Of a stretch of 64,000 nucleotides of DNA, positions 25,414 through 34,429 are shown one piece after another; within the stretch, counting starts at the first letter, position 1, and every line of letters begins with the position of its first letter. Under the pieces are notes generated by a model that did no database searches, was not told where the DNA came from, and saw only the letters and a program-made list of their open reading frames with translations. This stretch comes from JANQSS01 sp965249735. Its GTDB lineage: Bacteria; Bacteroidota; Bacteroidia; Chitinophagales; Saprospiraceae. The DNA lies in NCBI GenBank assembly GCA_965249735.1, contig CBDFMS010000026.1:814341-878340 (forward strand), given 5' to 3'. Position numbers and translations under genes: made by a program.

Positions 25414-28400
25414 ATGCAAACTTCAGTCCGATATAAAATCCTACTTGTTTTATGCTGCTCCTTCTATTTCTCCAGCATTAACACATTAGCCAGCAATTCA
25501 AATGACTCCACTCTTGCAATAAAGTTGATGCATCAAGGCGATAGTTTACGACGTCTTATGCTATTCAACGAAGCCTATGTCAAATATTTACAAGCCGAAG
25601 AACTTCTTGAACCCATTCATTTATGGGAAAATTTACTAGTCGCCCGTGGCCATCGTATACGTGTATTACTTCAGCAAGAAAAATTTGAAATTGGCGACAG
25701 TCTCTGCATGGAATCTCTTAAACTGGCACAATTATATTTTGGTGAGCACCATAAATCACTTGCTTCCTTCTACAACTTGATGGCTGCAGTTGAAGGCCTT
25801 TATCGTGCTGATTACCGAAAAGCACTCGAGTTGCACAAGTTTGCGGTAAAATCTGTACAATCTCTGGAAGACAGTGAATCATTGATGGTAAAAGCACGCT
25901 CTTTAGGTGCTGTTGGAATGACCTACGAGTACTTAGGAGATTATAGTCAAGCCATTAAATATATTGAACAGGAGATGGAACTGATCCGGCACATCAAAGG
26001 AGAAGGAAGTATGTATTTAGCGTTTAGCTATCAGGATTTGGGGAAAATAAATGCCCTGAAGGGCTTCTATCAACAAGCTGAGAATTATTATCAAAAAAAT
26101 CTTGAGCTGCTCAATGAAAATCTCCCACCCGGCCATGATTTTATTTCAAAAAGTTATCTTGATCTAGCGAGAATGTACAACAATACCGGAAGGTTTTCAG
26201 AAGCATTGGATAACATTCTTTACGCTACTACATCTTATGAAATTAATCATGATAAACAACATTCTGGCATTGCTAATGCATTACAATTGAAAGGAGACGT
26301 ACACTTTAACCGAGGTGAATATAGCCAAGCCGAGGAAGTCTACAATAGATGCAGAGATATCCAAAACAAATTAATATTGGAGGACCATCTGGAAATTGCA
26401 AATTTACAGATGTCCTTTGGTCAATTGTACGTTGAACAAAAGAAATACGTTAAGGCAAAAGAATTCGCACTCAATGCAATGAGAATTTATAAAGAAAAAC
26501 TTGGGGCGAATCATTTCCAATTTGCCAAAGTACTTACACAACTTGCAAAACTGGAATTATATCAAAACAACTTCGACACAGCCCTGGTCTATTTATTTCG
26601 TGCCAAGGATATACAACAACTTATATTTTCGGGAAAAGGGCCGAATGCGGCGCGTATAGATTTTCTTCTCGCTCGTGTCCATTTAAGTTTGAATCAGCTT
26701 GATGAGGCCCTGAATTATGTTCAATCTGGCCTCAAGTGCATGGACAGTGCCGATCCAAATCAACAAATGTCAAGTCATCCAATAACGATCGAGTTGAATC
26801 ATATGAGGGCTAAAATATATCATGAGCAACATTTAGTCAATCAATTACCTATCGACCTCTACAGCTCATTTTTATACTATGACACCTGTTTGTTATATGC
26901 CGATCAATTGATTATGGGCCACAACAACGAATCCAAAAAATTCTGGTTGGAAAAAGTTTTTCCCATTTACGAGGAAGCCATTAATGTGGCTTATCAGTCA
27001 TATATAATTTCAAAAAACAATACCTACTACGAAAAAGCTCTTGGGTTTTCTGAAAAATGTAAATCCGTATTGCTTAAATATCATGTCAATCAGGAGAATG
27101 CACTGGCGTTTTCAGGAGTTGATCCCGGTATTCTCGAAAAAGAGCAAAATTTCAGGCACCAGATAGTCGCCTTGGAAAATAATTTGCTCAAACTCCAAAA
27201 TGAAGGTACACGGACAGAAAATCCTACCTCCAAAATGCACCTTTGGCAAAGTCAGTTATTTGACTTAAAACATCGATATGAAGATCTTTTGTCTCATCTA
27301 GAATCTGCCTACCCCAATTATTTCGATCTAAAATTTAAGCGAAAAGAGTTTCATTTACGTCAATTAAAAAATGATATCGTCGCTGCTGACGAGCTTATTG
27401 TAGAGTATTTTTTCGGTGATCAATTCTTATATATATTCTCTATTCAAAAAAACTTCCATGATTGGCATCGAATCAGCATAGATAGTACTTTGCTTCATCA
27501 TATGGATGCGTATGCTAACTATCTTCTCACGCGAAATTCAATAACTTCGTCACGTGATAATTCGCTCCGTCAATTTCGATCAAGTGCATATAAATTGTAC
27601 TTAAAAATTTTGGCCCCTGCTCTATCGGGGACTTCGACCAAGATCAATAAATTACTCATTATTCCTGACGGCCGATTGTGTTTCCTTCCATTTGAAACCC
27701 TTATTCCTGAAACCCCGGTAGATCTGACGACTACGGCTCCGCACTACTTGCTACACAACTATACGATTTACTATAAATATACACTTGCCTCAGTTCTGCA
27801 AAAAAAACAAAAAACAAAACTGCCGTATTTAGGAATTGCCCCTAAATACGATGGAAGAACTCCGGACACCAATTCTACACGCCTTGGCTGGAGTGACCTG
27901 ACAAACAACGTCGAAGAAGTTAATGCCGGAAGAGCTCGGTTCTCAGGAATAGTTTTATCTGATGAAAACGCAACGACGTCAAGATTCAAAGAACTGGCTC
28001 CTCAGGCTAATATGCTTCACCTTGCCGCACACGCAGAATTGAGCCATGATCAGCCATTACAATCCCGATTAATTTTTAGTCGAGATTCCATGGGTTCAAA
28101 CTCACTCTATTTGCAAGAATTGTTTAACCTCCAATTAAATGCGGATTTAGTCATCTTAAGTGCGTGTAATTCCGGAATCGGTGAACATCAGCGTGGTGAA
28201 GGACTAATCAGCCTGGCCAGGGGATTCAAATATGCAGGAATCAATGACATAGCCATGAGTTTATGGTCGGTTAACGATGCGACGATTATGCAAATCATAA
28301 AGCTATTCCTAGACAAAATAAATCAAGGGATTGCAAAGCCAGAAGCACTCCGCCAAGCCAAATTGGCTTATTTATTATCATCGGATCGACTTCGCAGTCA

Positions 28401-28560
28401 TCCGTACTACTGGGCTTCAATAGTTTATGTTGGAAGCGACACACCACTTACCATTAACAGAACTAAAAATATGCGTGTGTATTATTTATTTGGCGGAGGG
28501 CTTATGTTGCTTCTTGTTGTATTCTTCCTGAGCAGAAAAAAGAGATTGACAGCGAGTTAG
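25414..28560 (+). CDS. Exported TPR-CHAT protein (caspase-like protease), C-terminally membrane-anchored
   Basis: A 1048-residue protein. It has a signal peptide (about 1-27) and many tetratricopeptide repeats at about 40-480 (for example RSLGAVGMTYEYLGDYSQAIKYIEQ split over two helices). A coiled linker follows, then a CHAT domain at about 690-1010. The catalytic pair is intact: His in HLAAHAEL (about 868) and Cys in VILSACNSGIGE (about 917), followed by GEGLISLARGF and SLWSVNDA. A single helix (about 1018-1040) and RKKRL end the protein. Topology suggests a periplasmic protease or peptidase-like module held in the inner membrane. Substrates are unknown; CHAT proteins elsewhere cleave specific partners when triggered. 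It overlaps the convergent rarA by 4 bp. Confidence 0.88.
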   Translation: MQTSVRYKILLVLCCSFYFSSINTLASNSNDSTLAIKLMHQGDSLRRLMLFNEAYVKYLQAEELLEPIHLWENLLVARGHRIRVLLQQEKFEIGDSLCMESLKLAQLYFGEHHKSLASFYNLMAAVEGLYRADYRKALELHKFAVKSVQSLEDSESLMVKARSLGAVGMTYEYLGDYSQAIKYIEQEMELIRHIKGEGSMYLAFSYQDLGKINALKGFYQQAENYYQKNLELLNENLPPGHDFISKSYLDLARMYNNTGRFSEALDNILYATTSYEINHDKQHSGIANALQLKGDVHFNRGEYSQAEEVYNRCRDIQNKLILEDHLEIANLQMSFGQLYVEQKKYVKAKEFALNAMRIYKEKLGANHFQFAKVLTQLAKLELYQNNFDTALVYLFRAKDIQQLIFSGKGPNAARIDFLLARVHLSLNQLDEALNYVQSGLKCMDSADPNQQMSSHPITIELNHMRAKIYHEQHLVNQLPIDLYSSFLYYDTCLLYADQLIMGHNNESKKFWLEKVFPIYEEAINVAYQSYIISKNNTYYEKALGFSEKCKSVLLKYHVNQENALAFSGVDPGILEKEQNFRHQIVALENNLLKLQNEGTRTENPTSKMHLWQSQLFDLKHRYEDLLSHLESAYPNYFDLKFKRKEFHLRQLKNDIVAADELIVEYFFGDQFLYIFSIQKNFHDWHRISIDSTLLHHMDAYANYLLTRNSITSSRDNSLRQFRSSAYKLYLKILAPALSGTSTKINKLLIIPDGRLCFLPFETLIPETPVDLTTTAPHYLLHNYTIYYKYTLASVLQKKQKTKLPYLGIAPKYDGRTPDTNSTRLGWSDLTNNVEEVNAGRARFSGIVLSDENATTSRFKELAPQANMLHLAAHAELSHDQPLQSRLIFSRDSMGSNSLYLQELFNLQLNADLVILSACNSGIGEHQRGEGLISLARGFKYAGINDIAMSLWSVNDATIMQIIKLFLDKINQGIAKPEALRQAKLAYLLSSDRLRSHPYYWASIVYVGSDTPLTINRTKNMRVYYLFGGGLMLLLVVFFLSRKKRLTAS

Positions 28561-29828
28561 TATCCGTATTTATCACTCCAATGATCTTTTAAAAATTTCA
28601 AATATTTTTTTTCCGCCTCGCCGGTTGGATTAAAAAATGTCGTTCCGCTCATATTTTGTGGTAAATATTCCTGATCGATAAAATTTTTATCGTACGCATG
28701 AGCATATTTATAGTCTTTTCCATAGCCGATATCTTTCATCAGTTTTGTTGGTGCATTTCGAAGATGAAGTGGAACAGGTTCATTTGGAAATTCACGCACA
28801 GCGCCAATGGCTTTATTGATCGCTTCATAACTACTATTGCCTTTAGGGCTACAGGCCAAATAAATTGCTACCTGGGATAAAATAATCCGTGCTTCAGGCA
28901 TACCTATATTATGTGCAGCCTGAAATCCATTGGTCGCCATCAAAAGCGCATTGGGGTTGGCAATACCAATATCTTCGGCCGCAAGAATGATCATGCGTCG
29001 TCCAATGAATTTTATGTCCTCTCCACCCTCCAGCATACGGGCCAACCAATAGACCGCACCATTGGGGTCGGATCCACGCATTGATTTGATGAAAGCTGAA
29101 ATGATGTCGTAATGTTGTTCACCTGATTTATCATACAAGCTTAAATTTTTTGATAAAATTGCTTGTGTGGTCTCATTGTTAATCACAACAGGTGATACAT
29201 TCGATGCATTGACCATCATCTCCAATCCATTGTACAATTTTCTGGCATCACCACCAGAGTATCGAATCAATAAATCAGGTTCTTCCAATTCAATCTCAAA
29301 CGAATTTAAATGCGAATCGCGTGTTAATGCATTTCCCAACATGGCCGTGAGATCTTCAGCCTTCAACGCCTGAAGAATGAATAGCTGGCATCGTGATAAC
29401 AAAGCCGGAATAACTTCAAATGATGGATTTTCTGTGGTCGCTCCTATGAGGGTAATGGTCCCCCGTTCCACCGCTTGCAAAAGTGCATCTTGTTGTGATT
29501 TTGAAAATCGATGAATTTCATCGATAAACAATATGGGTGAAGGTCGATCGAAAAAATGTTGCTTTTTGGCCTTTGCTATGGCCTCGCGCACATCCTTGAC
29601 TCCTGAATTAACGGCACTCAACAAATAATGCGGTCGATTTAATTTCTCTGCCATAAACAAAGCAAGAGAAGTCTTGCCAACGCCTGGTGGTCCCCAGAAT
29701 ATCATAGATGGCACATTTCCGGTTTCAATGAGTTTACGTAAACTTTTACCCTCCCCCAACAAATGTTGTTGACCAAAAAACTCCTCAAAACTGTGGGGTC
29801 TCATACGTTCTGCTAATGGTGTTGACAT
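28557..29828 (-). CDS. rarA: Replication-associated recombination ATPase RarA (MgsA)
   Basis: A 423-residue AAA+ ATPase related to clamp loaders that acts at stalled replication forks. It has LAERMRPHSFEEFFGQQHLLG at the N-terminus, Walker A WGPPGVGKTSLA (about 45-56), Walker B ILFIDEIHRF (about 100), sensor motif GATTENPSFEV, and the C-terminal tetramerisation domain with HYDIISAFIKSMRGSDPN and YPNAP-like ends. Length fits the family. It has its own promoter and ends by overlapping the convergent CHAT gene. Confidence 0.95.
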   Translation of the reverse strand: MSTPLAERMRPHSFEEFFGQQHLLGEGKSLRKLIETGNVPSMIFWGPPGVGKTSLALFMAEKLNRPHYLLSAVNSGVKDVREAIAKAKKQHFFDRPSPILFIDEIHRFSKSQQDALLQAVERGTITLIGATTENPSFEVIPALLSRCQLFILQALKAEDLTAMLGNALTRDSHLNSFEIELEEPDLLIRYSGGDARKLYNGLEMMVNASNVSPVVINNETTQAILSKNLSLYDKSGEQHYDIISAFIKSMRGSDPNGAVYWLARMLEGGEDIKFIGRRMIILAAEDIGIANPNALLMATNGFQAAHNIGMPEARIILSQVAIYLACSPKGNSSYEAINKAIGAVREFPNEPVPLHLRNAPTKLMKDIGYGKDYKYAHAYDKNFIDQEYLPQNMSGTTFFNPTGEAEKKYLKFLKDHWSDKYGY

Positions 29829-29891
29829 ACTGGCGACTTCATTTTAACAAGAATAGATTCGTTGACAAGTGGATCAATTCCTCTTTGATAC

Positions 29892-29919
29892 CAAATGTAC
29901 AGGTAAACTAAGAAGTCAA
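29892..29919 (-). promoter_or_regulatory. Predicted Bacteroidota promoter of rarA
   Basis: Minus strand: TTG (29919-29917), 17 bases, TACATTTG (29899-29892). It matches the TTG-N17-TAnnTTTG form well and lies 64 bp upstream of the ATG. Confidence 0.6.
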
Positions 29920-30012
29920 CAGAAGCATTAATTTTATAAAATATTTGACCCAGCCTCACAAAGTCACATTGAAGTTCGTGTACCTGATTAAATCAAGTAA
30001 AAATTTCAACCG

Positions 30013-32343
30013 ATGAAAAAAATTCTGTTTACTCTCATGCTAATTAGCAGTCTGGTATCACTTAAAGCACAAGTTGATACATTGAATTTGGATTCCTTTT
30101 GTATCGTGAATATTGGATACGAAACGCTTGGATCCGGAGTTCAACTTACCGCCTATGCCTTTGATTTTACTAATCCGAACGGTGGCGGTGGGGCTTTTAC
30201 CTATCTCTGGTCTACAGGTGATACAACGCAAAGCATTCCACTTCTTGCAGGTGGCACCTATTGTGTCACGGCCACTTCTGATGGTTCAGGATGTGAAGCA
30301 GCAACTTGTATAACCGTTGATGATCAAGATTGCGATATCTTTCCCTGGTTAGATTTCAGTGGAAATCTATACGCTTATCATTCAGGGATTCCGCCATATA
30401 CATATCTATGGTCTACTGGTGATACAACTCATTTTATACCTGTCAATGAAGGTGACACCTATTGTGTGACTGTAACAGATGCATTTGGTTGTGCCGCTGA
30501 CACATGTACAGTCGTATCTTACAATGGTCTGGATACATTATGTATAGCAGATATTTTTGTTTGGCCGGATTCAGCCGGTAATATTATACTGACTGCCTAT
30601 GGCGGATTGAATGGCTTATGGCCAGGTCAAGATGATGCCACATATCAATGGTCTACAGGGGATACAACAGCATCCATCGTTGCCACAAATATTTCGGAGT
30701 ATTGCGTGACGGTTACAGTAGGGATTTGCTCTGCCGAAGCGTGTATAGACTTATCAAATTATGATTGTGGTCTTTGGATCGGATGTGATCCTCCCGGTAC
30801 CTTTACAGCTTTTGCTTTTGGAATTCCACCCTATACATACGTATGGAATACCGGCGACTCGACTGCTAGTATCCCTGTGCAAGCAGGTGAAACTTATTGT
30901 GTCACCGTAACCGATGCCCTTGGTTGTATTTCTGACACTTGCATGGTGGCAGACTCAATTATCTTCCCGCCGAACGATACATTCTGTCAGGTTTTTATTG
31001 ACTACTGGGTCAGCGATTCGGGCATTGTGCTGACGGCTTATGGATTCCCAATTGGAAGCGCAAATCTGACCTACATCTGGAATACAGGCGAGACCACTCA
31101 GAGCATCAATGGAATACCAGGAGTAGAATATTGCGTGACTGCGACATCTCCAAACTTCAATTGTACAGCAACGGCCTGTATTCAATTGGATGATTTAGAT
31201 TGTACAGACGTCTATGTCTTATGCGATCCGGATGGCACACTGGGCGTTCTTTCTGCAGGTTTGCCACCTTTTACATACTTGTGGAGTACCGGTGATACGA
31301 CAGAATTTATTGTTGGAGAAGTCGACAGTATGTATTGCGTAACCATTACTGACGCACTCGACTGTACAGTCGATACATGTGTTACACTGATGGGATTTCC
31401 TCCGGACACATTTAATTTTCCTTCTGGAATTTACGGAAGTGTTTTCGGCGGTGATTCGACGAATGTAATCGATGAATATGAAGGTTGGGTTTATTTATAC
31501 CAGAAAGATCAGCAAGGAAACTTTAATTTATTAGACAGTACAGAGGTCATGTCAGATTTATTTTTCAGTGGCTATTTCTTTGAAGAAGTCGACGAAGGTG
31601 AATATCTAACTAAAGCTGTTGTTTCTTCGCTTGTGACCGGTGAAGATTACATTCCAACATATCATTTCAGCGCCATGGAATGGGATGAAGCAGATATCAT
31701 AGATGTGACAAATACAAGTCCGGCTGGTGGAATAATTTACGATGCACCTATCTTTTTACTTGGTACGAGTTCTTTAACAGGTCCCGGATCGATTTCAGGT
31801 ATAATTTCGGACATGGATAATATTTTAAATGATCATGATCGCGGTGATAATGGTATTGACGGCGTGACAATCATATTGACTGATGAATTTGATCAAACCT
31901 TGGGTTACATGATTACATCTGAGAATGGTGAATTTAGTTTTGATAATCTACCGTATGGAACATATCATTTGCATGCTGATTTTCTGAATTTTTCAGGACC
32001 ATATGCCGTCGTTTCGATTAGTGCTGATAATCCTGATGGCGCAGTTAGTTTTGAAGTCGAAGGAGAAGATATTTTACTCCATAGCAACGAGGTTAACTTT
32101 AATTCAGAAGTGGAAGTCTTTCCAAATCCTGCGCGTGATATTATAAATATTGCTGTGAGTAGCGACCTGAATGTACGCTCCTTGTTAATTACAAATCTAC
32201 AGGGTAAGACGATTGAATATTTGACGGACTTGTCTTCAACAACAATTGAATTAAGTATTCGTGAGTTGAGTCCTGGAATTCATTTGATACACCTGATTAC
32301 TGATCAGGGTATTGCTAATAAAAAGATCATGATAATAGAGTAA
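30013..32343 (+). CDS. Secreted repeat protein with T9SS type A sorting domain
   Basis: A 776-residue protein with a signal peptide (about 1-19). Six imperfect Cys-containing beta modules each hold the core TYLWSTGDTT or a variant followed by I/V-x-x-G-x-TYCVTVTDA-x-GC (about 60-470). Next are an Ig/SdrD-like B domain (about 595-690, ISGIISDMDNILNDHDRGD, then YGTYHLHADF) and a C-terminal T9SS type A domain (about 700-776, VEVFPNPARDIINIAVS to GIHLIHLITDQG). It is a surface or secreted adhesin-like protein. The alternating modules with paired Cys suggest disulfide-stabilised strands. It precedes an ECF sigma gene, separated by a very long hairpin. Confidence 0.87.
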   Translation: MKKILFTLMLISSLVSLKAQVDTLNLDSFCIVNIGYETLGSGVQLTAYAFDFTNPNGGGGAFTYLWSTGDTTQSIPLLAGGTYCVTATSDGSGCEAATCITVDDQDCDIFPWLDFSGNLYAYHSGIPPYTYLWSTGDTTHFIPVNEGDTYCVTVTDAFGCAADTCTVVSYNGLDTLCIADIFVWPDSAGNIILTAYGGLNGLWPGQDDATYQWSTGDTTASIVATNISEYCVTVTVGICSAEACIDLSNYDCGLWIGCDPPGTFTAFAFGIPPYTYVWNTGDSTASIPVQAGETYCVTVTDALGCISDTCMVADSIIFPPNDTFCQVFIDYWVSDSGIVLTAYGFPIGSANLTYIWNTGETTQSINGIPGVEYCVTATSPNFNCTATACIQLDDLDCTDVYVLCDPDGTLGVLSAGLPPFTYLWSTGDTTEFIVGEVDSMYCVTITDALDCTVDTCVTLMGFPPDTFNFPSGIYGSVFGGDSTNVIDEYEGWVYLYQKDQQGNFNLLDSTEVMSDLFFSGYFFEEVDEGEYLTKAVVSSLVTGEDYIPTYHFSAMEWDEADIIDVTNTSPAGGIIYDAPIFLLGTSSLTGPGSISGIISDMDNILNDHDRGDNGIDGVTIILTDEFDQTLGYMITSENGEFSFDNLPYGTYHLHADFLNFSGPYAVVSISADNPDGAVSFEVEGEDILLHSNEVNFNSEVEVFPNPARDIINIAVSSDLNVRSLLITNLQGKTIEYLTDLSSTTIELSIRELSPGIHLIHLITDQGIANKKIMIIE

Positions 32344-32354
32344 TTCGTTTTCAA

Positions 32355-32405
32355 TAGGCTTGGTAAATGGCATGGGGTAGCGCCCTATGCCATTTGCCAA
32401 TCCTA
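32355..32405 (+). terminator. Long imperfect hairpin between T9SS gene and sigma factor gene
   Basis: The core arms 32361-32377 and 32383-32399 pair over 17 positions (two G-U type) around a 5-nt loop. Outer TAGG/CCTA arms extend it by about five pairs. No T-run follows, so it is not a standard intrinsic terminator. It ends 8-13 bp before the GTG start of the sigma gene, where it could block read-through or control translation. Confidence 0.5.
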
Positions 32406-32412
32406 GTACTTT

Positions 32413-33027
32413 GTGAAAGAAGATACACGGAGAAATCATTATGCAACGAAAAGGCGGCCATATTCTGTGATAACGAAAGAATTTTTAAAGCGATGCCAAA
32501 AAGGTGATGAAAAAAGTCAGCGGAGACTTTATCGCCATTGCTTTGATATTCTAATGCCCGTCTGTATGCGATATAAAGAAAATGAAACGGATGCGATTGC
32601 TGCAGTGAACACCACCTTTTTAAAAATACTCGACAATACGCATTCTATTAAAAAAGAAGTAGAATTCGATCATTGGGCCAAACGAATAGCGATCAATGTG
32701 CTGATAGACGAATACAGAAAAACCAAGCGACGAAATCGGCTACAACAATCTCATGATCCGATGGAGATGCAACATCTTTCTCGTCAGAGCCAATTAAATA
32801 CAGCTGATTTGGACATAGGGGCTGAAACGATCATACATCTGATCCAACAATTGTCCGAACCCGGAAGAACAATTTTCAATTTACATGCACTTGAAGGATA
32901 TACGCATGAGGAAGTGTCTGAAAAACTAGGAATGACCCCTGACAATTCACGCTATTATTTGCACACTGCACGAAAGACTTTGCGAACACAATTGAGAAAA
33001 TACATGAAACTGTCAAAACCTGCTTAA
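32413..33027 (+). CDS. ECF-type RNA polymerase sigma factor (second locus)
   Basis: A 204-residue sigma-70-family protein. Region 2 is visible as FLKRCQKGDEKSQRRLYRHCFDILMPVCMRY (split here over the helices) and FDHWAKRIAINVLIDEYRKTKRR. Region 4 is at about 140-195: LSEPGRTIFNLHALEGYTHEEVSEKLGMTPDNSRYYLHTARKTLR, a clear HTH. No ATG is in frame near the beginning; a GTG at 32413 or a second GTG at 32467 (MITKEFLKR, closer to the usual family start) must be used. It is followed within 2 bp by a membrane-anchored protein gene that is the likely anti-sigma partner. Confidence 0.88.
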   Translation: MKEDTRRNHYATKRRPYSVITKEFLKRCQKGDEKSQRRLYRHCFDILMPVCMRYKENETDAIAAVNTTFLKILDNTHSIKKEVEFDHWAKRIAINVLIDEYRKTKRRNRLQQSHDPMEMQHLSRQSQLNTADLDIGAETIIHLIQQLSEPGRTIFNLHALEGYTHEEVSEKLGMTPDNSRYYLHTARKTLRTQLRKYMKLSKPA

Positions 33028-33028
33028 G

Positions 33029-34429
33029 ATGGAAGATTACATTAAAAATAAACTCTCGGAATACAAACCGACTTTCAAAGAAGAGTATTGGAATACTATG
33101 GCCGTTGAATTGAAAAAACGAAAACGGCGAAAATTTATCATTTTTTGGTGGTTGGGTTCTATCAGCATACTCCTCTTAACTGCCACAATTTACCTGTACA
33201 ATACAACAGAAGTGGACAGCAACATATCAGGGCAAGCAATAGCGATCGAACAAAATGATTTATTAAAAAAATATAGTAATTCGAATTTTGAGCAAATTTC
33301 AACAAGTAAGGAACAAGTTGAAGAACAAGACGCCAGCAATGTCAGTATAGGTCTGAATGGATTATCTAATACAACTAAACAATCGACTAATTCCATTAAG
33401 CCTCTCCCCCATAATCAAGACGCAAGTCAAAAAAATCAGATAAAAAATCATTCTCAAGAGACAAAATCGGAGTCAATCGTGAAAAGCAAATTTATACCTT
33501 CTTCGGGCGCGCAGACCAGTCCAACCCACCATTCCCAAAAATCGAATACCGACGGTCAATTGGCAACACAATTGGATGGCTTTCAGAATAAACGAACAAA
33601 GAAAGGTGATGTTTCATCTTCCGGAACCTCAAATAACTCTACCGCGATTGCTGGTACCCTATTGACGCCAATTGGCCTGCAGAAATTACAATTATTAGAT
33701 ACGCATATTGCCTTACCTAAATTGCCAGAAATAGAACCTGTCAACATTGTCATCTCCGAAAGTCGGTTAAAAGATCAGCCATACGCCATTTCGCTGGCTG
33801 GAAATTTATTGAACACATCGGCTAACGATTTGATTCACAATGAAGAATTTCGATTCCAACGCGTTGTCCATTTTGGTCAAAGCATATACTATTTAGCAGC
33901 GGGAGTTGGTATTGGTCGATATAGCGGAAAATTTTCGGCTGTCGACCAAGAATCTCTGACGTACAGAAGTTTTGCTTCAAATTCCATGACGCAATCTCTC
34001 ATCCCTCAGACAACCTATTATGGAAATATTCCGATTGAGTTTGGACTAAAAGTCAACAGGTGGCAATTCGGGATAAATTTAAGTCCTGAATATCTCATAG
34101 GGCTTCATGGGCGGATTAAGTCTGAAGAAACTATATATGCAGTTCAACCAAATGAGATCGCACCTACAGCCGGAGTATTTAGTCTGAAGGCAGAGGTTAG
34201 CGAATCTGAAAAAGAAGCCTGGCTCGACCAGTCAAACGTAAACGGCTGGGCAATTCCGGTTGGAGCCAACATACATTTTAGATTGAATAATCATTGGGCG
34301 CTCGGAGCTTCAGCACAGTATTATACCACCGAATTTTATAAATTAAAAACCCCCGTATTGAATTACAGAAACATCACTGGAAATACGGATCAAATGAAAG
34401 GAGGACTTTATGTTTCATATCAATTCTAA
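33029..34429 (+). CDS. Membrane protein with short cytoplasmic head, Ser/Gln/Asn-rich linker and barrel-like C-terminus (anti-sigma candidate)
   Basis: A 466-residue protein. The first 35 residues are basic and helical (LSEYKPTFKEEYWNTMAVELKKRKRRK). One membrane helix follows (about 37-57). Then comes a long low-complexity Ser/Asn/Gln/Thr linker (about 60-215). The C-terminal half has alternating beta strands ending in GGLYVSYQF, like an outer membrane barrel domain. It starts 1 bp after the sigma gene. Sigma adjacency plus a cytoplasmic head and a single helix suggest anti-sigma function. The barrel-like end is unusual for an inner-membrane-anchored protein and could mean a periplasm-spanning protein. 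It overlaps the next gene by 20 bp. Confidence 0.65.
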   Translation: MEDYIKNKLSEYKPTFKEEYWNTMAVELKKRKRRKFIIFWWLGSISILLLTATIYLYNTTEVDSNISGQAIAIEQNDLLKKYSNSNFEQISTSKEQVEEQDASNVSIGLNGLSNTTKQSTNSIKPLPHNQDASQKNQIKNHSQETKSESIVKSKFIPSSGAQTSPTHHSQKSNTDGQLATQLDGFQNKRTKKGDVSSSGTSNNSTAIAGTLLTPIGLQKLQLLDTHIALPKLPEIEPVNIVISESRLKDQPYAISLAGNLLNTSANDLIHNEEFRFQRVVHFGQSIYYLAAGVGIGRYSGKFSAVDQESLTYRSFASNSMTQSLIPQTTYYGNIPIEFGLKVNRWQFGINLSPEYLIGLHGRIKSEETIYAVQPNEIAPTAGVFSLKAEVSESEKEAWLDQSNVNGWAIPVGANIHFRLNNHWALGASAQYYTTEFYKLKTPVLNYRNITGNTDQMKGGLYVSYQF

